From assembly GCA_937927445.1 (NCBI GenBank), contig CALAOB010000079.1:1-10620 (forward strand): a DNA stretch of 10,620 nucleotides. Reading direction: 5' to 3'. Source of the stretch: an uncultured Oribacterium sp. GTDB taxonomy: Bacteria > Bacillota > Clostridia > Lachnospirales > Lachnospiraceae. The notes below the pieces were generated by a model. The model was given only the letters and a program-made list of their open reading frames with translations. It was not told where the DNA came from and made no database searches. Shown here piece by piece: positions 4,576 through 10,620 of the stretch (the first letter of the stretch is position 1; each line of letters starts with the position of its first letter). The position numbers and the translations under genes were made by a program.

Positions 4576-6135
4576 TTACCTTTCCAGCAAGTCGATACCA
4601 TCGAGGTCAAATGCTTCGCCATCTGCACCCTCGATCTGGACTTCCTTTAATACGAGTTTCTTACAGTTTCTGATAAAAGCGCCCTTCCGCGTACATGGTT
4701 CCACATCGGCCATCATCGCCGGATAATCCGGCTTCGGATCTTCCGCAAAAGAGATATGCACATTTTCAAACGAAAGCTCTTCGACCTTGGCTTCCGGAAG
4801 TCCGTACATAAACGTCGCCGCCACATGGCAGTTCCGTGCCTCGATGTTCTTGAAGGAGATCCGTCCCACCGTCGGCGTCCGGTCGTCCACCGGAAGCGGA
4901 TCCTTACATCTTACATACTCGCTCTTTCCATCCGGGTCGCAGCACCAGTAAAACGAATTGAGTACAAACGGCGTCAGCACTCCATCCATCCGGATATTTT
5001 CAAATCGGATGTTGTCAATGATGCTTTCCTTGCCTCTTCCACGTCTTGTCTTGATACGTAAACCGCGGTCGGTATCCTCGAAGATGCAGTCATGACAGTA
5101 GAGATTTCTTACGCCCGCACTGATCTCACTTCCGAGTGTGACCGACCCATGCCCATACTTCATATGACACTGTCGGATCTCGATGTTCTCTGACGGGGTC
5201 ACATAGGCATGTCCCATGTAACGCTTGCCGGACTTGATGGCGATACAGTCATCGCCCAGCGAGAAGTGCACGCCCACGATTTCCAGATTTTTCACGGATT
5301 CCGGGTCGATACCATCGGTATTCGGGGATACCTTCGGATTATTGAGCGAGATATCCAGGATCCGGATATTTTCAGAAAAATACGGATGAACTGTCCACGC
5401 CGGGCTGTTCTTTATGCTGATGCCCTGGATGGTCACGTCCTTACATCTGTTGAGAAAAATCGACCTCGGACGGAAGGCGCCACCCGTTTTCTTACGGCCT
5501 TCTCCTTCCCACCAGTTTTCATAGGTCGCGTTTCCTTCGATGGTGCCTTCTCCGCAGATCGTCACATCCGAAACACCGATGCCGGTGATAATGGACGCGA
5601 AGGAATCGAGCGGATTTCCTTCCCAGCTCGCCAGGTTGTATTCCGACGCTTCGTCATAGCTCTGAATGAGGCCCGGAAGAATCGGGAAGTACGTACGATC
5701 CGTATAGGCCGACAGCACCGCACCCTTTCCAAGTTCGAACACGATGCCGCTCTTCATGAAAAGACTGCTGACTTTATAGACGCCCTCCGGAACATATACG
5801 CGGCTGTGCGGAGGACAGCTCAGAATCGCTGCCTGTATGGCCAATGTATCATTATGCGCATCGTCACCCATCGCACCAAAATCGCGTACGTTCAGTGTGA
5901 CAAACTCCGGCTCCGTCTTAAACGTCATCTCTGCGGATGACTGATCTCCCCTCGACAGCGTCAGCCGATACTCCGTATCCGGCTTCAGCCCATAAAGGGA
6001 CTGCACCACGCGATCAGAGGTCAGCATTGGCTCTCCATCGATGAAAACCGTATAGTGATCCGTGTAGACGATGCCTTCATCGACGAGCTCGATGCATACC
6101 GCTCTTGAAGATTTCCAAATAATCTTAAAATCCAT
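4576..6135 (-). CDS. Glycoside hydrolase family 28 (polygalacturonase-type), intracellular
   Basis: A 519-aa GH28 protein, which hydrolyses alpha-1,4 links between galacturonic acid residues in pectin by inversion. The right-handed beta-helix carries the family signature in order: NTDG (272-275), GDDC (294-297), GHGS (328-331) and RIKT (360-363). Asp274, Asp295 and Asp296 are the expected catalytic acids and His329, Arg360 and Lys362 line the site. Residues 1-75 look like a fibronectin-III-type domain (LKPDTEYRLTL), seen in exo-acting PehX-like enzymes. There is no signal peptide, so it should act in the cytoplasm on imported oligogalacturonides. I chose the ATG at 6135 (GGGAG eight bases upstream), one base after the previous gene's stop, over one at 6162 inside that gene. 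Rhamnogalacturonan hydrolase activity is an alternative within GH28. Confidence 0.93.
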   Translation of the reverse strand: MDFKIIWKSSRAVCIELVDEGIVYTDHYTVFIDGEPMLTSDRVVQSLYGLKPDTEYRLTLSRGDQSSAEMTFKTEPEFVTLNVRDFGAMGDDAHNDTLAIQAAILSCPPHSRVYVPEGVYKVSSLFMKSGIVFELGKGAVLSAYTDRTYFPILPGLIQSYDEASEYNLASWEGNPLDSFASIITGIGVSDVTICGEGTIEGNATYENWWEGEGRKKTGGAFRPRSIFLNRCKDVTIQGISIKNSPAWTVHPYFSENIRILDISLNNPKVSPNTDGIDPESVKNLEIVGVHFSLGDDCIAIKSGKRYMGHAYVTPSENIEIRQCHMKYGHGSVTLGSEISAGVRNLYCHDCIFEDTDRGLRIKTRRGRGKESIIDNIRFENIRMDGVLTPFVLNSFYWCCDPDGKSEYVRCKDPLPVDDRTPTVGRISFKNIEARNCHVAATFMYGLPEAKVEELSFENVHISFAEDPKPDYPAMMADVEPCTRKGAFIRNCKKLVLKEVQIEGADGEAFDLDGIDLLER

Positions 6136-6136
6136 C

Positions 6137-6553
6137 TCACATCTCCCTGATATAGTCTTCATACTTTTCGCGAAGCAGCATTCTGTTTTCGCAGGCGATC
6201 CTTATGCTTTCTTTTACGCGTTTTACAGAATCCGGGTCCCAGCTCTCAAAGGCAGAAAGGTTCTTTTTCAGAACCTTTCTGTACTGCGTCACCAGATTCA
6301 TCTTATGATCAAACACCTCTTCATCGATCTCTGGCGCTGTTCTGGCAAGGGCGAGAAGATAAAAGGACAGATCTTCATGAGAAATATCCGAATGAGGTGC
6401 ACACACCTTTTCGTATGCCTGCGCGAAGATTCTCTGAATATCCTGATAGCCTTCTTTCGCATGCTCGAGCGTCTCATATGCCACGATTTCCGGCATATCC
6501 GCGCAGAGCTCTTTCATAGTGAATTCTTTATTTTTCCAGTCTGTACCGTTCAT
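6137..6553 (-). CDS. Helical protein of unknown function in the oligogalacturonide operon
   Basis: A 138-aa charged protein with no signal peptide and no membrane segment, predicted nearly all alpha-helical (for example MPEIVAYETLEHAKEGYQDI and VKRVKESIRIACENRML). It has three scattered cysteines (CADMP, VCAPHS, ACEN) and no catalytic motif I know. The ATG at 6553 is preferred because AAAGGTGA lies six bases upstream; an ATG five codons earlier has no good site. The gene lies 21 bp after the sugar-binding-protein gene and one base before GH28, so it is cotranscribed and likely coupled to GH28. Position suggests a role in handling oligogalacturonides, for example as an enzyme partner or regulator, but that is guesswork. 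I do not recognise the family. Confidence 0.78.
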   Translation of the reverse strand: MNGTDWKNKEFTMKELCADMPEIVAYETLEHAKEGYQDIQRIFAQAYEKVCAPHSDISHEDLSFYLLALARTAPEIDEEVFDHKMNLVTQYRKVLKKNLSAFESWDPDSVKRVKESIRIACENRMLLREKYEDYIREM

Positions 6554-6574
6554 CTTCTCACCTTTCATTGATGA

Positions 6575-7960
6575 TCAATATGCATTCTCTGCGTATACGC
6601 TGTTGATATCATCCAGCAGATTCTGTGCAAGCTCTGCCGGATCATCGCCGTAGCTCAGCGACTCCATGGTCGTGTAGTAGGAGCCGGTCGTATCCTTCAG
6701 AGAAGAGTTCTCGAAGTTCGGATCCAGCGGATAGTTGGCATTGGCCATGGCAAGCTTGTTGCCCTCATAGGTCAGACCCGTTAACTGGCCGTCTTCCTCG
6801 AGGATCTTTTCAGCTGCCTTGTTTACAACGACGCCTCGCTCAACACCCAGAATCTTAACCGCTTCCGGATCGGATACGAGGAAGTTGATTAAGAGCGCTG
6901 CCTCCTTCTTATGCTGAGAAGACTCTGCGATCGTCCATGCCTGCGAGATCTTATACATACCGGCAACCTTCTTTCCGAATCCGGTGATGTAATCGCCCAG
7001 AACAAATTCCTGACCTTCCTGAAGGCCCTCTGCAAACTTCTTCTGTGCAGAATCCCACTCGAAGAAGCCCGCATACTTGCCGCATGCCCAATCCGGATTC
7101 TTCTCGATGGTGTCTACGCCCTGACCCTTCAGATATTCGATGGACGGAAGTACGTGATGCTCCTCCAGGGAATTGATCCACTCGAGACCATCTGTGATTT
7201 CTTCCACCGTATAATTGCACTGATTGTCAACGGCCCATGGCTTCTCATACTTCGACTCAAGATAGTAAACCATCAGCAGATATCTTTCATACTCAAAGAG
7301 CGCAAGCGGATAGTAGTCGTCACCCAGCTTCTCCTTGAAGGTCTCGCCTGCCGCGATCAGCTCATCGAAAGTCGTCGGGATTGCAATGCCGGCCTTATCA
7401 AAGGTTGTCTTGTTCCAGTAGAAAACCTTACCACTGGTCGAGATCGGAATCGCCTGCTGCTTTCCGGCAACGACGCAGGTATCAAGGGTTGTCTTATCGT
7501 AGTCTGCAAAATTATTAAAGACATCGGCGTAATCATTTAAATCCGCATACTTGCTTCCATCGGAAGAGAACTGATACAGCCAGTTCCAGTTTGTCTGCAT
7601 GACATCTGCGGATGCACCCGCTACGAGGCTCGTCGAGATCTTCTCGGTCCAGCCATTCCATGCACCATATTCACACTCGACCTTGATATCCGGATAAGCC
7701 TCCATAAACTTATCAACTGCCTCCAGGGTCTTTTCGTGTCTGGAATCACCGCCCCACCATGAAAGTCTGATGGTAACTGCTCCATCTCCTGTGCTGTCTG
7801 TGTTTGTAGATGCGGCTTCTGTATCCTTCGCCTCTGCCGCTGTCGTGGTCTCTGCTGTCGTCTCCTTCGCACTCTGGGTTGCATTTCCCGCTGCGCCTCC
7901 GCACGCAACGAGCTGGAGTGCCATAAGGGATGCCAGTAATGCTGCCATTCGTTTCTTCAT
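6575..7960 (-). CDS. ABC transporter sugar-binding lipoprotein (family 1, possibly oligogalacturonide-binding)
   Basis: A 461-aa extracellular solute-binding protein that would capture an oligosaccharide outside the membrane and hand it to an ABC importer. It opens with a lipoprotein signal peptide (MKKRMAALLA) ending in the lipobox LVAC, with Cys20 as lipidation site, then a Thr/Ala/Glu-rich tether to about residue 62. The mature domain begins IRLSWWGGDSRHEKTLEAV, followed by FMEAYPDIKVECEY and GASADVMQTNWNWL, typical of family 1 carbohydrate-binding proteins; the WWGG..RH start recalls TogB-type oligogalacturonide binders, which fits the GH28 gene downstream. The ATG at 7960 has GGAAGGAG seven bases upstream; longer starts lack a site. 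It heads the operon, driven by a near-consensus promoter at 8051-8079 that contains a regulator site. No permease or ATPase gene is nearby. Confidence 0.92.
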   Translation of the reverse strand: MKKRMAALLASLMALQLVACGGAAGNATQSAKETTAETTTAAEAKDTEAASTNTDSTGDGAVTIRLSWWGGDSRHEKTLEAVDKFMEAYPDIKVECEYGAWNGWTEKISTSLVAGASADVMQTNWNWLYQFSSDGSKYADLNDYADVFNNFADYDKTTLDTCVVAGKQQAIPISTSGKVFYWNKTTFDKAGIAIPTTFDELIAAGETFKEKLGDDYYPLALFEYERYLLMVYYLESKYEKPWAVDNQCNYTVEEITDGLEWINSLEEHHVLPSIEYLKGQGVDTIEKNPDWACGKYAGFFEWDSAQKKFAEGLQEGQEFVLGDYITGFGKKVAGMYKISQAWTIAESSQHKKEAALLINFLVSDPEAVKILGVERGVVVNKAAEKILEEDGQLTGLTYEGNKLAMANANYPLDPNFENSSLKDTTGSYYTTMESLSYGDDPAELAQNLLDDINSVYAENAY

Positions 7961-8050
7961 AATAAAACTCCTTCCCTGTAGAAACACCAGAGCGATGCCT
8001 TTTGTCCATTTTGCACAGCCGATGTTTCTTGAATAATGTTTGATATATGC

Positions 8051-8079
8051 ATTATATAACCACTGTATACATCAGTCAA
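8051..8079 (-). promoter_or_regulatory. Promoter of the sugar-binding-protein/GH28 operon with operator in the spacer
   Basis: On the minus strand TTGACT (8079-8074), a 17-base spacer and a consensus TATAAT (8056-8051) form a near-ideal sigma-A promoter. The palindrome GTATAC (8065-8070) sits in the spacer, so a protein bound there would block RNA polymerase. The leader before the ATG at 7960 is about 85 nt. Confidence 0.8.
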
Positions 8080-8238
8080 CCATTTTTGAATACACTTTTT
8101 ACAATATGCCTGTATACACTCGTGTGCTCTTACAATTGTATACACTAATCTCCTGCATTTCTTGTATACACTCATCTCCTCTTCTTGTCTTCTTTGATGG
8201 CGTACTATATAATCAAAGATAACATTTGCAACGTATAC
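8065..8238. promoter_or_regulatory. Array of six GTATAC operator-like sites between the divergent genes
   Basis: The palindromic core GTATAC occurs exactly at 8065, 8112, 8138, 8164 and 8233, with a variant GAATAC at 8088. The first five are spaced 23, 24, 26 and 26 bp apart; the last stands 69 bp further. Most extend to TTGTATACACT. GntR regulators of the FCD class, such as the uronate regulators UxuR/ExuR and LldR, bind short palindromes with a GTATAC-like centre, so these are likely sites for the adjacent GntR protein. Confidence 0.75.
8185..8213 (+). promoter_or_regulatory. Predicted promoter of the GntR regulator gene
   Basis: TTGTCT (8185-8190) is followed after 17 bases by a consensus TATAAT (8208-8213). 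Transcription would start near 8220, just before the GTATAC site at 8233-8238, placing that site where it could mediate autorepression. Another site (8164-8169) lies just upstream of the -35 box. Confidence 0.7.
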
Positions 8239-8267
8239 AATCCTGTAGAATATGGGGAGGATCCATC

Positions 8268-8999
8268 ATGAGTGATAAGAATAACCTGACGGAAGAAGCC
8301 TATGCTTATATAAAAGAAAAGCTCTTTAATTTTGATATTCTGCCGGAGCAGACGGTCAGTGATTTTCTTCTCAGCAAGCAGCTCAACATGAGCCGTACGC
8401 CGATCCGTCAGGCTCTTCAGATGCTGAAAAATGATGGTCTGCTCGAAGAAGTACCGGGCTCAAGCAGCACCTATAAAGTGAGTGCGATTTCAGAAGAAGA
8501 AATCCAGGATATTTTTGATTACAGAGAAACACTGGAATTATCCGCGCTGGCACTTGCGTGCGAAAAAGGCCGGATCAACAGCAGTGTCATCGAAAAGCTT
8601 CAGAAAATCGTGGATACGATGGTCGAAAAGCAGAATCATGGTGAAACCGAATCTCACTTTGATGCTGACCAGGAATTTCATTCTGCGATTGTTCATGCAG
8701 CCGGAAATAAGCGGATCACCATCGCCTACGACGCCCTGACGTTTCAGCTGGAGCGTCTCCGCCTGCTCACCTACCTGAATTCCGCCTTTCAGGATAAGGC
8801 AAGCGATGAGCATCAGGCCATCGTGAGCGCCCTGAAAAATAAGGATTATGCACTCGCCAGAGAAAAACTGAAGTCCCACCTCGAGACATCCAGAAGTGAT
8901 TATATCGGCGTCTTTAAGGGCGAAAGCTTACCCGGCAATGCACTGAAACTGCTGCAATACCTCTCCACCAAGATAAACGCGAAATCCGAAATTTCTTAA
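8268..8999 (+). CDS. GntR family transcriptional regulator, FCD (FadR) subfamily
   Basis: A 243-aa DNA-binding regulator. Residues 5-72 form the winged helix-turn-helix of GntR proteins (AYAYIKEKLF, then SKQLNMSRTPIRQALQMLKNDGLLE). Residues from about 80 onward are the helical FCD ligand domain with the family's metal-binding set Asp134, His138 (DADQEFHSAIVHAAGN), His182 (DEHQAIVSAL) and His204 (LKSHLETS). FCD proteins sense small organic acids, including uronates and their products. The ATG at 8268 follows GGGGAGG by about eight bases; the open frame begins earlier at 8226 without a site. It is transcribed divergently from the sugar-binding-protein/GH28 operon across a region full of GTATAC sites, so it probably represses both units until a pectin-derived sugar acid binds. 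The DNA-binding assignment is firm, the effector is inferred. Confidence 0.92.
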   Translation: MSDKNNLTEEAYAYIKEKLFNFDILPEQTVSDFLLSKQLNMSRTPIRQALQMLKNDGLLEEVPGSSSTYKVSAISEEEIQDIFDYRETLELSALALACEKGRINSSVIEKLQKIVDTMVEKQNHGETESHFDADQEFHSAIVHAAGNKRITIAYDALTFQLERLRLLTYLNSAFQDKASDEHQAIVSALKNKDYALAREKLKSHLETSRSDYIGVFKGESLPGNALKLLQYLSTKINAKSEIS

Positions 9000-9011
9000 G
9001 ATACAACGTCA

Positions 9012-9054
9012 AACGTCCCCGGCACACTTCTATGCCGGGGACGTTTTCTTTTTT
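9012..9054 (+). terminator. Strong Rho-independent terminator of the GntR gene
   Basis: A perfect 13-bp stem, AACGTCCCCGGCA (9012-9024) with TGCCGGGGACGTT (9033-9045), around an 8-base loop is followed by TTTTCTTTTTT. It lies 13 bp after the GntR stop codon. Confidence 0.93.
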
Positions 9055-9077
9055 GCTTCTATGGTCGTGAAGTTTAT

Positions 9078-9141
9078 GGGGTCAGACCCCCTTACGAAAT
9101 TCTTAAGGTGGTCGCTCCATCTACGCGGGGGTCTGACTCCC
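9078..9141. repeat. REP-like inverted pair of GGGGTCAGACCCC palindromes
   Basis: GGGGTCAGACCCCC (9078-9091) and GGGGGTCTGACTCC (9127-9140) are reverse complements with one mismatch across a 35-bp spacer, and the first is itself a perfect palindrome around a single central A. GGGGTCAGACCCC-like palindromes are known in many bacteria as REP sequences spread by REP-associated tyrosine transposases (Y1/IS200-like). The pair sits between the convergent gntR and ddl genes; transcribed from ddl it could fold into a long hairpin at the 3' end of the message. No such transposase is in the window. Confidence 0.6.
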
Positions 9142-9164
9142 ACTCGGCCTCCCGGTCATGTCTC

Positions 9165-10109
9165 TCAGCCTCTCTTCGCATGGAGGCCGAAGTCGATGAT
9201 TTTTGCGACGAGCTCCGGGAAGCTGATGCCGGCGACGCGGGCTGCGTCCGGAACGAGGCTCATCGCGGTCATGCCCGGGAGGGTGTTGACCTCGAGGACG
9301 ATTGGGCCGCTCGCGCCGACGATGAAGTCGATGCGGGATACGCCGCAGAGGTTCAGCTTACGGTAGACCTGCTTCGCGATCCCGATCGCCGCGCTGCGGT
9401 CCGCCTCGCTGATCCGCGCCGGGATGATGTGGTGGCAGAGTCCCTGCGTGTACTTCGCCTTATAATCGTAGAACTCACGCTCAGAGGTGATCTCGATCTC
9501 CGGCAGCACCTGAAGCTCCTCGTTTCCGATGATCGGCACCGTGATCTCCGTGCCCGCCACGAACTTCTCCGCGAGCAGCTGGTCCTCATACGAGAAGATA
9601 TCCTCGATCGCCTTCGGCAGAGCCGACGCCTCCTTCACGATCTCGACGCCGATGCTGGAGCCCTGGCACGGTGCCTTCAGCACCGCCGGCAGCCCGATCT
9701 TCTCGACAATCAGCGCCGCAATCTCGTCCACACTCATCTCACTCTTATGCACCGCAATATACTCCGAGGTCGGGAGCCCCGCCGCCTTCAGCATATTCTT
9801 CGTGTAGATCTTGTCCATGCCGACAGCACTCGCGCCGACGCCCGGGCCGGTGTACGGAATGCCCGCAAGCTCCAGCACCCCCTGGATACAGCCGTCCTCG
9901 CCGCCCTTTCCATGCAGCGCGAGGTACGCGATCTCCGGTTTCATCGCGAGCAGCTCGCCGATGTTGTCATGGTGCAGGTCGAACAGCGTCACATCCGTGA
10001 AGCCATACTCCTTCAGCGCCTCAAACACCGCCTGTCCGCTCTGAAGCGAGATCTCCCGCTCCGTCGAAATGCCACCATATACCACCACGATCTTCAGATC
10101 CTTCTTCAT
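9165..10109 (-). CDS. ddl: D-alanine--D-alanine ligase
   Basis: A 314-aa ATP-grasp enzyme that joins two D-alanines, with ATP, to make the dipeptide for peptidoglycan precursors in the cytoplasm. Seen: YGGISTEREISL (11-22) with the substrate-binding Glu17 and the Ser21 position; ALHGKGGEDGCIQG (64-77); the ATP-grasp lysines around PAVLKAPCQGSSIGVE; the omega-loop YDYKAKY (214-220), whose tyrosine is typical of D-Ala-D-Ala rather than D-Ala-D-lactate ligases; and the metal site Asp261, Glu273 and Asn275 in RIDF and LEVNTLPGM. Length is normal. The ATG at 10109 has AAGGAG eight bases upstream and a promoter at 10139-10167, so it appears to be transcribed on its own. The gene is markedly more GC-rich than the DUF4160 triad, which makes a long antisense frame appear open; that frame is a shadow. 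Confidence 0.97.
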   Translation of the reverse strand: MKKDLKIVVVYGGISTEREISLQSGQAVFEALKEYGFTDVTLFDLHHDNIGELLAMKPEIAYLALHGKGGEDGCIQGVLELAGIPYTGPGVGASAVGMDKIYTKNMLKAAGLPTSEYIAVHKSEMSVDEIAALIVEKIGLPAVLKAPCQGSSIGVEIVKEASALPKAIEDIFSYEDQLLAEKFVAGTEITVPIIGNEELQVLPEIEITSEREFYDYKAKYTQGLCHHIIPARISEADRSAAIGIAKQVYRKLNLCGVSRIDFIVGASGPIVLEVNTLPGMTAMSLVPDAARVAGISFPELVAKIIDFGLHAKRG

Positions 10110-10138
10110 AGCTTCATCTCCTTCAGAATATTAAGGCG

Positions 10139-10167
10139 ATTATAACGCACGCCCATTCATGCGTAAA
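10139..10167 (-). promoter_or_regulatory. Predicted promoter of ddl
   Basis: On the minus strand TTTACG (10167-10162) is followed after 17 bases by TATAAT (10144-10139), about 30 bp upstream of the ddl start codon. The -10 box is consensus and the -35 box matches four of six positions. The rest of the gap (10110-10212) holds only the ddl ribosome binding site; I see no convincing terminator for the upstream gene. Confidence 0.6.
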
Positions 10168-10212
10168 ATGATTTATATCTCTATTATTGATGCGGCAGGC
10201 GCATAAGCGTTA

Positions 10213-10620
10213 TCACGGATTGCAGCGCTTGCACGGCGCATATCCCTCGCTGATGATCTGTTCCCGCGACTCGTTTACGTCTTTTCGGTTCTTCGGGCTG
10301 ATCGTTTCCACACTCGCGCAGTCCGGCAGGTGAAACTTGTGGGTGTTTGTGTTCAGCACATAGCTTCCCGCTGTCGTGCTCGCTCCCGCTGCGCCACCTT
10401 CGTTTCCGCCGCCGGCATTCTGCGCTGCAGAGCCCGTGCCACCCGCCTGGTTTGCGTTCTGTCCGGCGCCGGCATTCGCCAATGTCTCTGCCGCAGCGTT
10501 CTTCGCGACGCTGAAGTTCACCGTCTGGCCGTCACTGACCGCGGTGATCTCCCCCTGCATATCGGTGCGGAAGGTCGTGACGCCGGCATCCCGGAGCCGC
10601 GACAGCACCGCCTCTGTCGG
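10213..10620 (-). CDS. ComEC/Rec2-like metallo-beta-lactamase protein, C-terminal part (5' end outside window)
   Basis: Only the last 135 codons are in the window; the frame is open to the edge and begins PTEAVLSRLRDAGVTTFRTD, the usual end of the ComEC-type metallo-beta-lactamase domain (P..E.L.RL...G...YRTD..G.I). The apparent start at 10608 is a GTG coding an internal valine. After QTVNFSV comes a 45-residue Ala/Gly/Asn-rich linker, then a conserved tail with YVLNTNTHKFHLPDC, NRKDVNESRE and GYAPCKRCNP, whose His/Cys and CKRC spacing recalls the small Ada-like zinc-binding domain found on many secreted Clostridial proteins. The protein is probably exported and may be a nuclease or hydrolase accessory, but the N-terminal half is needed to judge. 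It is followed by ddl on the same strand with a 103-bp gap. Confidence 0.8.
   Translation of the reverse strand, partial: PTEAVLSRLRDAGVTTFRTDMQGEITAVSDGQTVNFSVAKNAAAETLANAGAGQNANQAGGTGSAAQNAGGGNEGGAAGASTTAGSYVLNTNTHKFHLPDCASVETISPKNRKDVNESREQIISEGYAPCKRCNP

Noticed and set aside
5209..5940. Plus-strand open frame of 243 codons opposite the GH28 gene
   Set aside because: Shadow of GH28, whose full set of catalytic motifs is on the minus strand.
9165..10109. A vancomycin-resistance type D-Ala-D-lactate ligase
   Set aside because: The omega-loop reads YDYKAKY with tyrosine, as in D-Ala-D-Ala ligases, and no van genes are nearby.
9108..10145. Plus-strand open frame of 345 codons opposite ddl
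   Set aside because: Arg/Asp/Leu-rich translation caused by the GC-rich codon use of ddl on the other strand; no start signals; ddl has complete catalytic motifs.
10168..10212. Hairpin ATGCG-CCTGC-CGCAT after the metallo-beta-lactamase gene as a terminator
   Set aside because: The stem is only five base pairs and no T-run follows on the minus strand.

Overview
The window reads as a chromosomal segment from an anaerobic Firmicute, most likely a gut Lachnospiraceae-type Clostridium. Pointers are strong AGGAGG-type ribosome binding sites, a lipoprotein sugar-binding protein with a Thr/Ala-rich linker, a C_GCAxxG_C_C family protein, a metallo-beta-lactamase protein with a Cys-rich tail, and a pectin-oligomer locus. 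This placement is inferred from gene content; there is no rRNA or marker gene to confirm it.

Region 1 (1-1823) looks like a mobile element. A sequence of about 75 bp at the window's left edge returns, inverted and about 85% identical, at 1749-1823. Between these arms lie three small overlapping minus-strand genes: two unrecognised ones and a DUF4160 gene, with a good promoter at 957-985. Next comes about 850 bp of non-coding DNA. It holds a third, diverged end-like copy (1082-1135), a stem-like inverted repeat, and eight copies of a short motif (AATGGCAC) spaced 42-51 bp apart, resembling transposase binding sites at a transposon end. No transposase gene is present, so the element looks non-autonomous or decayed.

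Region 2 (1830-3580) is a likely minus-strand operon: a nitroreductase-like flavoprotein, a 183-aa protein with a faint CpcT/CpeT-like look, and a C_GCAxxG_C_C family protein, ending in a hairpin terminator.

Region 3 (3598-9050) is an oligogalacturonide-type locus. A four-gene minus-strand operon encodes an ABC-transporter sugar-binding lipoprotein, a 138-aa unknown protein, a GH28 polygalacturonase without signal peptide, and a sugar epimerase/isomerase with a TIM-barrel fold. A GntR/FCD regulator is transcribed divergently. The shared intergenic region carries six GTATAC-type sites, one inside the spacer of a near-perfect promoter of the binding-protein gene and one just after the regulator's own promoter. 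This strongly suggests repression and autoregulation by the GntR protein, relieved by a pectin-derived sugar. No permease genes accompany the binding protein.

Region 4 (9060-10620) has a REP-like pair of GGGGTCAGACCCC palindromes, a D-alanine--D-alanine ligase with its own promoter, and the 3' end of a ComEC-like metallo-beta-lactamase gene that runs off the window.
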